A stretch of DNA of 64,000 bases from Phycicoccus sp. CSK15P-2 (GTDB lineage: Bacteria > Actinomycetota > Actinomycetes > Actinomycetales > Dermatophilaceae): the NCBI RefSeq assembly GCF_016888005.1, contig NZ_JAFDVE010000021.1, positions 19,203 through 83,202 on the forward strand, given 5' to 3'. A model generated the notes under the pieces. That model saw only the letters and a list, made by a program, of their open reading frames with translations. It was not told the origin of the DNA and ran no database searches. The translations under genes were made by a program, and so were the position numbers. This document shows, piece by piece, positions 56,489 through 64,000 of this stretch; positions within the stretch are counted from its first letter, which is position 1; each line of letters begins with the position of its first letter.

Positions 56489-57225
56489 GAGCCGAGTCCG
56501 CCCGCCAGCAGCGGCTGCTCGACCTCCAGGCCATCGACACCCGGCTCGACCAGATCGCCCACGCGCGGCGCACCCTGCCGCAGCTGGCCGAGCTCGCCGA
56601 CCTCGAGGGCAAGGCCCGCCTCCTCGACGACCAGCTCGTGCGGTCGCGCACCGAGCTCGGTGACGTCCAGCGTGAGGTCGCGAAGGCGGAGTCGGACGTC
56701 CAGCTCGTCCGTGACCGCGCAGAGCGGGACCAGAAGCGGCTCGACTCGGGGGTGGGCACGGCCAAGGACCTCCAGGCGCTGCAGCACGAGCTCGAGTCGC
56801 TCGGCCGCCGCCAGTCCGAGCTCGAGGACGTCGAGCTCGAGGTCATGGAGCGTGCCGAGGCGGCCGAGCACGACGTCGCCGAGCTCGAGCGCGGGCGCGC
56901 CGAGCTCGCCGAACGGATCACCGGGCTCGAGTCCGCGCGGGACGAGGCGCTCGCCACCCTGGACACCGAGGCCACGGAGGTCGCCGCGCCCCGCCCCACC
57001 GTCGTCGGCGAGGTGGGGGAGGACCTCGTCACCCTGTACGAGAAGATCCGGGCCGGCTCGGGCGGTACCGGGGCGGCCGCGCTGAGCCAGCGCCGCTGCG
57101 GTGGGTGCCGGCTGGAGCTCAACCCCGTCGACATCTCCCGCATCCGGAGCGCCGACGAGGACGAGGTCGTCCGCTGCGAGGAGTGCAGCCGCATCCTCGT
57201 GCGCACCCCCGAGTCCGGGCTGTGA
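56485..57225 (+). CDS. Coiled-coil protein with C4 zinc ribbon
   Basis: A 246-residue protein of a family found next to NIF3 in actinobacteria. Residues ~10-170 form a long antiparallel coiled coil (LLDLQAIDTRLDQIAHARRT; LQHELESLGRRQSELEDVEL), and the C-terminus has a zinc ribbon with CGGCRLELNP and CEECSRILV. Such proteins (CT398/FlgZ-like) are thought to bind nucleic acids or to act as adaptors; the role is not settled. GTG start overlaps the NIF3 stop, and its stop overlaps the RNase H start. Confidence 0.85.
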   Translation: MRAESARQQRLLDLQAIDTRLDQIAHARRTLPQLAELADLEGKARLLDDQLVRSRTELGDVQREVAKAESDVQLVRDRAERDQKRLDSGVGTAKDLQALQHELESLGRRQSELEDVELEVMERAEAAEHDVAELERGRAELAERITGLESARDEALATLDTEATEVAAPRPTVVGEVGEDLVTLYEKIRAGSGGTGAAALSQRRCGGCRLELNPVDISRIRSADEDEVVRCEECSRILVRTPESGL

Positions 57226-58139
57226 GCCGGCGCCTCACGGTCGAGGCCGACGGCGGCTCGCGCGGCAACCCGGGGGTGGCCGGCTACGGCGCGCTCGTCC
57301 GGGACGGCGCCACCGGCGCGCTGCTCGCCGAGCGGGCCGAGCCGCTCGGGAAGGCGTCGAACAACGTCGCGGAGTACCGCGGGCTCATCGCCGGCCTCGA
57401 GGCGGCGTACGCCATCGAGCCGGGGGCCGACGTCGTCGTGCGGATGGACTCCAAGCTCGTCGTCGAGCAGATGTCCGGCACCTGGAAGATCAAGCACGAG
57501 GACATGAAGCGCCTCGCGCTGCGGGCTCGCGACGTCGCGGCGGCCATCCGCACCGCCGGGGGGTCGGTGCGCTACGAGTGGATCCCGCGGGCCGAGAACT
57601 CCGACGCAGACGCGCTCTCCAACGACGGCATGGACGGTCTGACGGTCGACCGCCGGCACGACGACGTCGGCTCCGAGGCGGAGGACGGGGAGGCCGCCGC
57701 GTGCGACCCGGCCACGGTGCGGAGCGGGACGCCGGTGCGGGTGGTCCTCGTCGCCGAGGCCACGGGCGCGGCGTCGAGGACGGCTGCGCAGGCCGTCGAA
57801 CGGCTGCTCGGCGGTGCGCCCCGCCGGCTGCTCACGGCGCCGGGGGAGGCGTCCGTCGAGACCGCGGCCGAGGTCGGGGACGCGCTCGGTGTGGACCCCG
57901 TCGTCGACGCCGGCTGGGACGTGGGGGTGGATCCGGCGGACGCCTGGGGACGGGTCGTCGGGCGAGGAGGGACCACGGTCGTCGTGTGCCCGCCCGACAC
58001 GGTCCGCGCGGTGCTCGGCCACGTGCTCGGGATGCCCGCAGGGCGCTCCGGACGCCTCGCGGTCGCGCCGGGCTCGCTCGCCGGCGTCGAGGTGTGGGCG
58101 GGCGACGACGTGTCCGTGGCCTTCACCAACCGCACCTGA
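57222..58139 (+). CDS. RNase H fused to a degenerate histidine-phosphatase-like domain
   Basis: A 305-residue protein. The N-terminal ~140 residues are type I RNase H: catalytic Asp10 in VEADGGSRGNPG, Glu in NNVAEYRGL, Asp in VRMDSKLVVEQM and Asp in ENSDADALSN. An acidic linker (about 141-167) follows. The C-terminal part takes the position of the CobC-like phosphatase in the bifunctional actinobacterial enzyme (Rv2228c type), but the catalytic RHG is replaced (VVLVAEATG) and the second catalytic His region reads VVVCPPDTVRAV. The phosphatase is therefore likely inactive. GTG start overlaps the previous stop. Confidence 0.85.
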   Translation: MSRRLTVEADGGSRGNPGVAGYGALVRDGATGALLAERAEPLGKASNNVAEYRGLIAGLEAAYAIEPGADVVVRMDSKLVVEQMSGTWKIKHEDMKRLALRARDVAAAIRTAGGSVRYEWIPRAENSDADALSNDGMDGLTVDRRHDDVGSEAEDGEAAACDPATVRSGTPVRVVLVAEATGAASRTAAQAVERLLGGAPRRLLTAPGEASVETAAEVGDALGVDPVVDAGWDVGVDPADAWGRVVGRGGTTVVVCPPDTVRAVLGHVLGMPAGRSGRLAVAPGSLAGVEVWAGDDVSVAFTNRT

Positions 58140-58219
58140 CCGGAGGCAGGGCGGGCCAGGAGACCGACGCGGGCCACCGTGTCCGATGAGACATCGGGAC
58201 AGGGCCGTGCCGACGTGTC

Positions 58220-58225
58220 TACCCT
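58220..58225 (+). promoter_or_regulatory. -10 element of a leaderless rhodanese-metZ promoter
   Basis: TACCCT stands 7 nt before ATG 58233. This supports the downstream start over the in-frame GTG at 58179. Confidence 0.5.
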
Positions 58226-58232
58226 CGTCGGC

Positions 58233-58646
58233 ATGGCCTACGCAGGAGACGTCACCCCGCCCGAGGCGTACACGGCGGTCACCGGTCCGGACGACGCGGT
58301 GCTCGTCGACGTGCGCACCTCCGCCGAGTGGTCCTTCGTCGGCGTGCCGGAGCTCGGCTCCTCGGGGCGCCGGCCGCTGTTCGTCGAGTGGAACCGCTTC
58401 CCCGGGGGCGCGGTCAACGACGGCTTCGTCGACGAGCTCCGGGCCGCGGGCCTCGAGCCCGGCCGGCCGGTCTACTTCCTGTGCCGGTCCGGCGTGCGCT
58501 CGGTCGCCGCCGCCGAGGCGGCCACCGCGGCCGGCCTCGGCCCCGCGTACAACATCGTCGAGGGCTTCGAGGGGCCGGTCGACCCGGCCGGCCACCGCAG
58601 CGTGTCCGGCTGGAAGGTCGACGGGCTGCCCTGGCGGCAGCAGTGA
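58233..58646 (+). CDS. Rhodanese-like sulfurtransferase
   Basis: A single rhodanese domain of 137 residues (AYAGDVTPPEAYTAV start; VLVDVRTSAEWSFVGVPELG; active Cys in YFLCRSGVRSVAAAE). It transfers sulfane sulfur. Coupled to metZ by a GTGA overlap, as in mycobacteria (Rv0390-metZ), which suggests it delivers sulfide or sulfane sulfur for homocysteine formation. GTG 58179 would add 18 residues without family support. Confidence 0.88.
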   Translation: MAYAGDVTPPEAYTAVTGPDDAVLVDVRTSAEWSFVGVPELGSSGRRPLFVEWNRFPGGAVNDGFVDELRAAGLEPGRPVYFLCRSGVRSVAAAEAATAAGLGPAYNIVEGFEGPVDPAGHRSVSGWKVDGLPWRQQ

Positions 58647-59869
58647 GCGACGCCCCGGGCCCCGAGCACGCGCTCCGGCCGCGCACGCTCGCGGTCCGCG
58701 GCGGCCTCGAGCGCAGCGGCTTCGACGAGACCGCCGAGTCGCTCTACCTGACCTCCGGGTTCGTCTACGAGTCCGCAGCCCAGGCGGAGGCGGCCTTCAA
58801 GGACGAGGTCGAGCACTACATCTACAGCCGGTACGGCAACCCCACCGTCACGGTCTTCGAGGAGCGGATGCGCCTCATGGAGGGCGCCGAGGCCTGCTTC
58901 GCCACCGCTTCCGGGATGGCGGCGGTCTTCACGGCGATGGCCGCGCTGTGCGGCGCGGGTGACCGCGTCGTCGCCTCGCGGGCCCTGTTCGGCTCGTGCT
59001 TCGTCATCCTCGACGAGATCCTGCCGCGCTGGGGAGTCGAGACCGTGTTCGTGGACGGCGCCGACCTCGACCAGTGGCAGGACGCCCTCGCCACCCCGAC
59101 CACCGCCGTGTTCTTCGAGACCCCGAGCAACCCGATGCAGGAGCTCGTCGACATCCGGGCCGTCTCCGACCTCGCCCACGCCGCCGGGGCCACCGTCGTC
59201 GTCGACAACGTCTTCGGCACCCCGGTCTTCAGCCACCCGCTCGCGCACGGCGCGGACGTCGTCGTGTACTCCGCGACCAAGCACATCGACGGTCAGGGCC
59301 GGGCTCTCGGTGGTGCCGTCCTCGGCCCGGCGGAGTACATCGACGGCCCCGTGAAGAACCTCATGCGGCACACCGGCCCGTCCCTCTCCCCGTTCAACGC
59401 GTGGGTCATGACCAAGGGTCTGGAGACCCTCGACCTCCGGGTCCGCGCGATGGCCGACTCCACCCTGCACATCGCGCAGAGGCTCGAGCAGTGGATGGCC
59501 GACGGCCGGGGCCTGACCCGGGTCGTCTACCCGCACCTGCCGAGCCACCCGCAGCACGACCTCGCACTGCGTCAGCTCGAAGGTGGCGCGGGTACCGTCG
59601 TCACCTTCGAGGTCGTGGGCGGCAAGGGCGCGGCCTTCGCGATGCTCGACGCGTTCCGGCTCGTCGACATCTCCAACAACCTCGGCGACGCGAAGTCCCT
59701 GACGACCCATCCGGCGACGACGACACATCGCCGGCTCACCCCGGAGGCCCGTGCTGCCGTCGGCATCACCGACGGCACGGTCCGGGTCTCGGTCGGCCTC
59801 GAGGACACCGAGGACCTCCTCGAGGACCTCGACCACGCCCTCGCGGCGGCCGAGGCGGCCACGCGCTGA
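58643..59869 (+). CDS. metZ: O-succinylhomoserine sulfhydrylase (MetZ)
   Basis: PLP enzyme of the Cys/Met metabolism family, 408 residues. The PLP lysine is in YSATKHIDGQGRALGG, the cofactor ring contacts in ATASGMAAVFTAM, and SRYGNPTVTVFEERM near the N-terminus is typical. It makes homocysteine directly from O-succinylhomoserine and sulfide. The neighbouring rhodanese may supply the sulfur. Confidence 0.93.
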   Translation: MSDAPGPEHALRPRTLAVRGGLERSGFDETAESLYLTSGFVYESAAQAEAAFKDEVEHYIYSRYGNPTVTVFEERMRLMEGAEACFATASGMAAVFTAMAALCGAGDRVVASRALFGSCFVILDEILPRWGVETVFVDGADLDQWQDALATPTTAVFFETPSNPMQELVDIRAVSDLAHAAGATVVVDNVFGTPVFSHPLAHGADVVVYSATKHIDGQGRALGGAVLGPAEYIDGPVKNLMRHTGPSLSPFNAWVMTKGLETLDLRVRAMADSTLHIAQRLEQWMADGRGLTRVVYPHLPSHPQHDLALRQLEGGAGTVVTFEVVGGKGAAFAMLDAFRLVDISNNLGDAKSLTTHPATTTHRRLTPEARAAVGITDGTVRVSVGLEDTEDLLEDLDHALAAAEAATR

Positions 59870-59890
59870 GCGGTGAGGCCACCGCGCTGT

Positions 59891-59896
59891 TAGCGT
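59891..59896 (+). promoter_or_regulatory. -10 element of a leaderless SRPBCC gene
   Basis: TAGCGT lies 6 nt before ATG 59903, leaving no room for a ribosome-binding site. Confidence 0.4.
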
Positions 59897-59902
59897 CGCG
59901 CC

Positions 59903-60367
59903 ATGCCCTCTCGCGACGTCGTCTCCGTCCAGCGCCTCATCCCCGCGGCCCCGGAGCCCATCTTCGACCTCCTCGTCGACCCCGCGGGCCATACCCGGAT
60001 CGACGGCGGCGGATCGGTGCGCGGCGCGCGCAGCGGCGGCCGGCGCCTGACGCTCGGAGACCGGTTCGGGATGGACATGAAGATCGGGGCTCCCTACTCG
60101 ACGAGCAACACGGTCATCGAGTACGAGGCGAACCGCCGGATCGCCTGGCAGACGCTGGCCGGGGGCGTCCTGAGCAGGTTCGTCGGCGGACGCATCTGGC
60201 GCTACGAGCTCGAGCCGGTCGACGGCGGCACGCTCGTCACCGAGTCCTGGGACATCTCGCAGGAGGCGGCGTTCAGCAAGCCGGCCGTGCGCCGGATGGA
60301 GGGGATGACGCGGCGCAACATGGCGTCGACGCTCGAGCGCATCGACGAGCTCGTCACGGGCGGCTGA
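59903..60367 (+). CDS. SRPBCC-family (polyketide-cyclase-like) protein
   Basis: A 154-residue START-like fold protein with a deep hydrophobic pocket. It reads VVSVQRLIPAAPEPIFDLLV, GDRFGMDMKIGAPYSTSNTV, then a terminal helix RNMASTLERIDELVTGG. Such proteins bind small hydrophobic ligands; no reaction can be assigned. Confidence 0.75.
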   Translation: MPSRDVVSVQRLIPAAPEPIFDLLVDPAGHTRIDGGGSVRGARSGGRRLTLGDRFGMDMKIGAPYSTSNTVIEYEANRRIAWQTLAGGVLSRFVGGRIWRYELEPVDGGTLVTESWDISQEAAFSKPAVRRMEGMTRRNMASTLERIDELVTGG

Positions 60368-60459
60368 CGCCTGGGCCCCGCTCCGAGGTGGGGACCGGCC
60401 GGACGACGGCCTGGGCTCACCGTGAATCGGACGTGCGGGGGGCGGCCCTCATCCCTCGG

Positions 60460-61350
60460 TCAGTCGCCCTCGACCGCCGCCCGACGCTCCTCCGCGACGC
60501 CCGCCATCGCCCATCTCACGGCCTTGGTGCCCACGAGCCCCAGGGCGCCCGCCGTCCCGGCCACCGGCCCGGTGACGGGTAGCCGCAGCTGCCGACGTGC
60601 CCACGGCGGGAGCAGCGCCACACCGCCGGACGCGATGAGCCCGTACCCGGGCCGGGCGGTCCACGGCAGGGGAGGGTCGAGGAGCAGGAAGCGGGCGGCG
60701 TCCCGGGCCGCCGGTGTGGCCCGCAGCACGGGGCGGTAGGCGGTGAGCGCGTCGTCCAGCGCCGCGACGTCGGTGGGGACGTCCGCGGCCCCGAGCCGGC
60801 GGGCCACCACGGCCGCCTGGGCGACGTAGGTGTCGGCCTCACCGTCGGTGAGCGGTTCGGCGGCGTAACGCTGGAAGGCGCGCAGGAAGCTCCAGGCCTC
60901 CGCGACGTGCACCCAGCGCAGGAGGTCCGGGTCGGACGCCCGGTAGGGGACACCGTCGTCGTCCCGACCGCGGACCCGGTCGTGGACGTCCCGGACGCGT
61001 TCGATCGCCTCTTCGGCGTCCGGCACGGTGCCGAACGTCGTCGTCGCGAGGAACCGTGACGTCCGCTGCAGCCTGCCCCACGGGTCGCCCCGGTATCCGC
61101 TGTGCCCCGCCACGCCTGCCATCGCCGAAGGGTGGAGGGACTGCAGGAGCAGGGCGGCGACACCGCCGGGGAACATGGATGCCTCCGCGTGCACCCGCCA
61201 GACGGGGTCGTCGGGCCGGAACCAGCGCTCCCCACGGCGGCCCCAGATGACCGCGGCGCGCTCCGGGGCGTCCTCGCCCGCCACCCGGGCGCGCAGGGCG
61301 TGGCCCAACCGGCGCTGCGCCGCCCGGCCGATGCCGTCGATGACCGTCAT
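60460..61350 (-). CDS. MpaB-like haem oxygenase family protein (DUF2236)
   Basis: A 296-residue protein of the oxygenase MpaB family, related to rubber oxygenase Lcp. The conserved block LHPSAMAGVAGHSGYRGD / PWGRLQRTSRFLATTTFGT contains the His and Arg of the predicted haem site, and RWVHVAEAWSFLRAFQRYA the second His region. No signal peptide. Substrate unknown. ATG 61350 follows GGAGG. Confidence 0.82.
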   Translation of the reverse strand: MTVIDGIGRAAQRRLGHALRARVAGEDAPERAAVIWGRRGERWFRPDDPVWRVHAEASMFPGGVAALLLQSLHPSAMAGVAGHSGYRGDPWGRLQRTSRFLATTTFGTVPDAEEAIERVRDVHDRVRGRDDDGVPYRASDPDLLRWVHVAEAWSFLRAFQRYAAEPLTDGEADTYVAQAAVVARRLGAADVPTDVAALDDALTAYRPVLRATPAARDAARFLLLDPPLPWTARPGYGLIASGGVALLPPWARRQLRLPVTGPVAGTAGALGLVGTKAVRWAMAGVAEERRAAVEGD

Positions 61351-61427
61351 GTGCCTCCGTCCGCCGTGGGGTCCACCACGTCCAACGGACGATGGACCCG
61401 TCGCGCTTCCGGGTGTCGAAGGTTGGG

Positions 61428-62174
61428 TCAGGGCGCCCGGACGTCGAGCACCCAGGGCGTGCCGGCACGGTCGGGTTCGTGCAACGTGGTGGCGAACGCT
61501 CCGGACACGACGTCCGCGACCGCGGGCACCGACCGTGCCGCCACCCCGGCCTCGCACAGATGCCGTGCGACGAGACCGCGGGTGTGCTTCGCCATGTGGC
61601 TCGCTCCGGGGACGCGGACCTGCACCCACCGCTCCGTGAGCGTGCCGCGGGGACGCCACGCGGCGACGTAGGCCGCGGACCGGCAGTCGACGAGCACGCC
61701 GCGTCCGGCGGCCTCGGTGAGCGGGGCGTCGAGGGCCTCCCGCCAGGCGGTCGCCAACGGTCCCACTCCCGGCAGGGTGACGCCCATCGCGAGCCGGTAG
61801 GCGGTGATCCGGTCGGTGGGCCGGACCGCCCCGTGCAGGGCGGAGACGACGACGAGCCACCGGTTGGCCCGCCGGCGTGCCGAGGCGTCGAGCCCGGGGA
61901 GGTCGAGCGCGTCGTAGAGGACTCCGGTGTACACCTGCGCCGCCGGCGTGGCGGGCAGGGTCGCGAGCTCGACATTGCGGCCGACCTCGTCCAGCACACC
62001 CTCGGACACGCCGAGCACTGCGGCGGCGTCGGGCGTGGCACTCACCTCCGCGAGCGCTGCCGCCACCCGTGCCCGCAGCGGTGCGAGGGTGGGGAAGGAC
62101 CAGGTCGCAGGGTCGGCCGGGTGGCCGCGGCGACGGTTCCACTTGGACTCCGACGGCGGGAGGAGGACGAGCAC
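61428..62174 (-). CDS. yaaA: YaaA-family peroxide-stress protein
   Basis: A 248-residue DNA/iron-binding YaaA fold. It begins MLVLLPPSESKWNRRRG with the family LPPSESK, and carries VLYDALDLPGLDA, VVVSALHGAVRPTDRITAYR and VLVDCRSAAYVAAW. In E. coli YaaA lowers free iron under H2O2 stress. GTG 62174 lies 6 nt after a TACGCT -10 box. Confidence 0.85.
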   Translation of the reverse strand: MLVLLPPSESKWNRRRGHPADPATWSFPTLAPLRARVAAALAEVSATPDAAAVLGVSEGVLDEVGRNVELATLPATPAAQVYTGVLYDALDLPGLDASARRRANRWLVVVSALHGAVRPTDRITAYRLAMGVTLPGVGPLATAWREALDAPLTEAAGRGVLVDCRSAAYVAAWRPRGTLTERWVQVRVPGASHMAKHTRGLVARHLCEAGVAARSVPAVADVVSGAFATTLHEPDRAGTPWVLDVRAP

Positions 62175-62180
62175 AGGGGC

Positions 62181-62199
62181 AGCGTACGGAGGTTAGGTT
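62181..62199. promoter_or_regulatory. Overlapping divergent leaderless promoters (yaaA / RNB)
   Basis: In the 32-nt gap between the start codons, TACGCT (minus strand, 62181-62186) stands 6 nt before the yaaA GTG, and TAGGTT (plus strand, 62194-62199) stands 7 nt before the RNB ATG. Each promoter's upstream region overlaps the other gene. Confidence 0.5.
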
Positions 62200-62206
62200 G
62201 GGGAAC

Positions 62207-63655
62207 ATGCCGCACCCCATCGTCGTGCTCCGGCCCACCGACGTGGACACGCCCCGCGACGTCGAGGCGGCCCTGCTCGCCCGGTTCGCCTCGGTCCGTG
62301 CCGAGCTCGGCATCGACGGCCCCTACCCTGCGGACGCGCTCGCCGAGGCCGAACGGGTGCTGGCCGACGGCCCGGACCTCCCGGATCGGGACGGTACCGA
62401 CGTCCCGTACGTCACGCTCGACCCGCCCGGCTCGATGGACCTCGACCAGGCACTGCACATCGAACGCTCCGGCGACGGCTATCGGGTCCGCTACGCCATC
62501 GCCGACGTGCCTGCCTTCGTCCGGCTGGGTGGGGCGCTGGACCACGCGACCCGCGAGCGCGGCCAGACCGTGTACTGCCCGGACACCCGGGTGCCGCTGC
62601 ACCCGCCCGTGCTGTCGGAGGACGCCGCGAGCCTGCTGCCCGGCCGGGTCCGGCCGGCGTTCGTCTGGGACCTCCGGCTCGACGCCGAGGGCGTGCTGGG
62701 GACGGCCGAGGTCCACCGGGCCCTCGTGCGCAGCACGGCGCGGCTCGACTACGACGGCGTGCAGCGTGACGTCGACGCCGGCACGGCGGACGAGCAGATG
62801 CTGCTGCTCCGCAAGGTCGGCGAGCTCCGGATCGCCCGCGAGCGGGCCCGCGGCGGGGCCAGCCTGCCGATGCCCGAGCAGGAGGTCACCCCCCGTCCGG
62901 AGGGCGGGTTCACCCTCGAGTTCCGGCCACCCGTCGCGGCCGAGGAGTGGAACGCCCAGATCTCCCTGCTCACCGGTATGGCCGCGGCGCGGATGATGCT
63001 CGACGCCCGGGTCGGAGTGCTGCGCACCATGCCGGCGCCCACCGACGAGGCGGTCGCCCGGTTCCGGCGCGCCGCACGGGGACTGGGCGTCGAGTGGCCC
63101 GAGGGCCAGCCGTACGGCGACCTCGTCCGCGGGCTCGACCGCACCGACCCCTGCCACCTCGCCCTCATCCACGAGGCCACCTCGCTGTTCCGCGGGGCGT
63201 CGTACACCGCGCTCGACGGCACCGTTCCGGAGCAGACGGAGCACGCGGCCGTCGCGGCACCCTACGCGCACGTCACCGCACCGCTCCGACGGCTCGTCGA
63301 CCGCTTCGGCCTCGTCGTGTGCGAGGCGCTGTGCCGTGGCGCCGAGGTGCCGGCCGAGGTGCGGGCCGCGCTCCCGGAGGTCCCGGACCTCATGCGGAGC
63401 ACCGACCGCACGGCGCGCACCGCCGAGCGGGCCTGCGCGGACGCCACCGAGGCGGCCGTCCTCAGCAGCCGGACGGGGGACTCCCTCGACGCCGTCGTCG
63501 TCGACCACACCGAGAAGGGCATGGAGGTCCAGCTGGTCGACCTGCCGGTGCTCGCGAACGCGGTGGGCGACCGCGGGAAGCTCGGCGACACCGTCGCCGT
63601 CCGGGTCGAGACCGCCGACGTCGCGACGGGGACCGTCCTGCTCCGGCGCGGGTGA
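62207..63655 (+). CDS. RNB-domain (RNase II-type) ribonuclease
   Basis: A 482-residue 3'-5' exoribonuclease built mainly of the RNB catalytic domain. The Asp cluster is in TLDPPGSMDLDQALHIE, and the family block YTALDGTVPEQTEHAAVA ... YAHVTAPLRRLVDRFGLVVCEAL is present. The usual N-terminal cold-shock domains are missing and the C-terminus has only a short beta-rich part, as in other actinobacterial short forms. The start is set by the -10 box immediately upstream. Confidence 0.9.
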   Translation: MPHPIVVLRPTDVDTPRDVEAALLARFASVRAELGIDGPYPADALAEAERVLADGPDLPDRDGTDVPYVTLDPPGSMDLDQALHIERSGDGYRVRYAIADVPAFVRLGGALDHATRERGQTVYCPDTRVPLHPPVLSEDAASLLPGRVRPAFVWDLRLDAEGVLGTAEVHRALVRSTARLDYDGVQRDVDAGTADEQMLLLRKVGELRIARERARGGASLPMPEQEVTPRPEGGFTLEFRPPVAAEEWNAQISLLTGMAAARMMLDARVGVLRTMPAPTDEAVARFRRAARGLGVEWPEGQPYGDLVRGLDRTDPCHLALIHEATSLFRGASYTALDGTVPEQTEHAAVAAPYAHVTAPLRRLVDRFGLVVCEALCRGAEVPAEVRAALPEVPDLMRSTDRTARTAERACADATEAAVLSSRTGDSLDAVVVDHTEKGMEVQLVDLPVLANAVGDRGKLGDTVAVRVETADVATGTVLLRRG

Positions 63656-63659
63656 CCCC

Positions 63660-63665
63660 TAGACT
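63660..63665 (+). promoter_or_regulatory. -10 element of the rnpB promoter
   Basis: TAGACT lies 6-7 nt before the presumed 5' end of RNase P RNA and directly after the RNB stop codon. The -35 region would be inside the RNB gene; no good match is seen. Confidence 0.55.
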
Positions 63666-63671
63666 GTCCCG

Positions 63672-64000
63672 CGGACGAGTCGGGCGGACGGTCGCGTCGG
63701 TGGGTCTCCCACCGCCGAGGAAGGTCCGGGCTCCGAAGGGCAGGATGGTGGCCAACAGCCACCCGGGGCGACCCGCGGGACAGTGCCACAGAGAACAGAC
63801 CGCCCGCGCCGTGAGGTGCGGGTAAGGGTGAAACGGTGGTGTAAGAGACCACCAGCGGCCTGGGTGACCAGGCCGGCTCGGTAAACCCCATCCGGAGCAA
63901 GCCCAGACAGCGTGCGTTGGAGGGCTGCCCGCCCGAGCACGCGGGTAGGGTGCTGGAGGTGGTCGGCAACGGCCACCCGAGATGGATGACCGTCACCGCT
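63672..64000 (+). ncRNA. rnpB: RNase P RNA, class A (partial, 3' end beyond window)
   Basis: Catalytic RNA that removes tRNA 5' leaders. Family-conserved stretches are present in order: CGGACGAGTCGGGCGGACGG at the 5' end (P1/P2), GAGGAAGGTCCGGGCTCC (63717-63734), GACAGTGCCACAGAGAACAG (63779-63798), GGGTGAAACGGTGGTGTAAG (63826-63845) followed by the P11/P12 hairpin, and ACCCGAGATGGATGACCGTC near the window end. The complementary tail of P1 and the 3' end are outside. Confidence 0.95.

Overview
The window is very GC-rich DNA with dense, often overlapping genes (ATGA and GTGA junctions) and many GTG starts. The gene content is that of an actinobacterium: a FasR-fabD-fabH-acpP-fabF block, gluABCD, furA-katG, aceE/DUF3052/ahpE, metZ next to a rhodanese, a mycothiol-linked DinB-fold protein, DUF3145, and an actinobacterial-type RNase P RNA. 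The order recO-uppS ... zur/znu-glyS ... dusB-dgt-dnaG suggests Micrococcales, perhaps Intrasporangiaceae; that placement is an inference from remembered gene order. No insertion sequence, prophage or CRISPR array was seen.

Layout. 1-8.6 kb: DNA repair and cell-wall lipid genes (glycosylase end, recO, uppS), a secreted DNase-I-fold protein, and a zinc-uptake operon znuA-znuC-znuB-zur with two Zur-type boxes, then glyS. 8.6-15.1 kb: a large TPR protein overlapping an HSP90-family ATPase, diverging from an unusual protein in which an ECF-sigma-like N-terminus is fused through one membrane helix to an extracytoplasmic domain. 15.1-23.7 kb: sulfurtransferase, hydrolase, dusB, a frameshifted AbiEi/DUF559-type pseudogene flanked by related palindromic repeats, a YdeI-family protein, dgt, dnaG and tRNA-Asn.

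23.7-35.5 kb lies between tRNA-Asn and a CAT-anticodon tRNA and looks like accessory metabolism: a secreted GH16-type glycanase with four C-terminal repeats, the glutamate ABC transporter gluABCD, an FAD oxidoreductase, a K+ channel, an iron-regulated-looking DUF2470 protein, and a 1111-residue secreted multidomain protein that fits GH87 alpha-1,3-glucanase. 35.5-42.7 kb: a PepSY protein, DUF3145, a YcxB-like membrane protein and the type II fatty-acid synthesis cluster with its regulator fasR. 42.7-51.4 kb: argG, a secreted glycerophosphodiesterase, furA-katG, a thiamine-binding protein and aceE. 51.4-63.7 kb: fdhD, a bacterial PH-domain pair, DUF3052-ahpE, tRNA-Val directly abutting a NIF3 gene, a zinc-ribbon coiled-coil protein, an RNase H with an apparently dead phosphatase domain, rhodanese-metZ, SRPBCC, an MpaB-like oxygenase, yaaA and an RNB ribonuclease. 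The window ends inside rnpB.

Regulation seen in the sequence includes paired Zur boxes, paired IdeR/DtxR-like boxes, an ARG-box-like palindrome on the argG promoter, and at least ten genes whose start codon lies 6-8 nt after a TANNNT-like -10 hexamer, implying leaderless mRNAs. The less ordinary loci are the HSP90/TPR/membrane-sigma region, the tRNA-Val/NIF3 junction, the RNase H-pseudophosphatase fusion and the repeat-flanked pseudogene.
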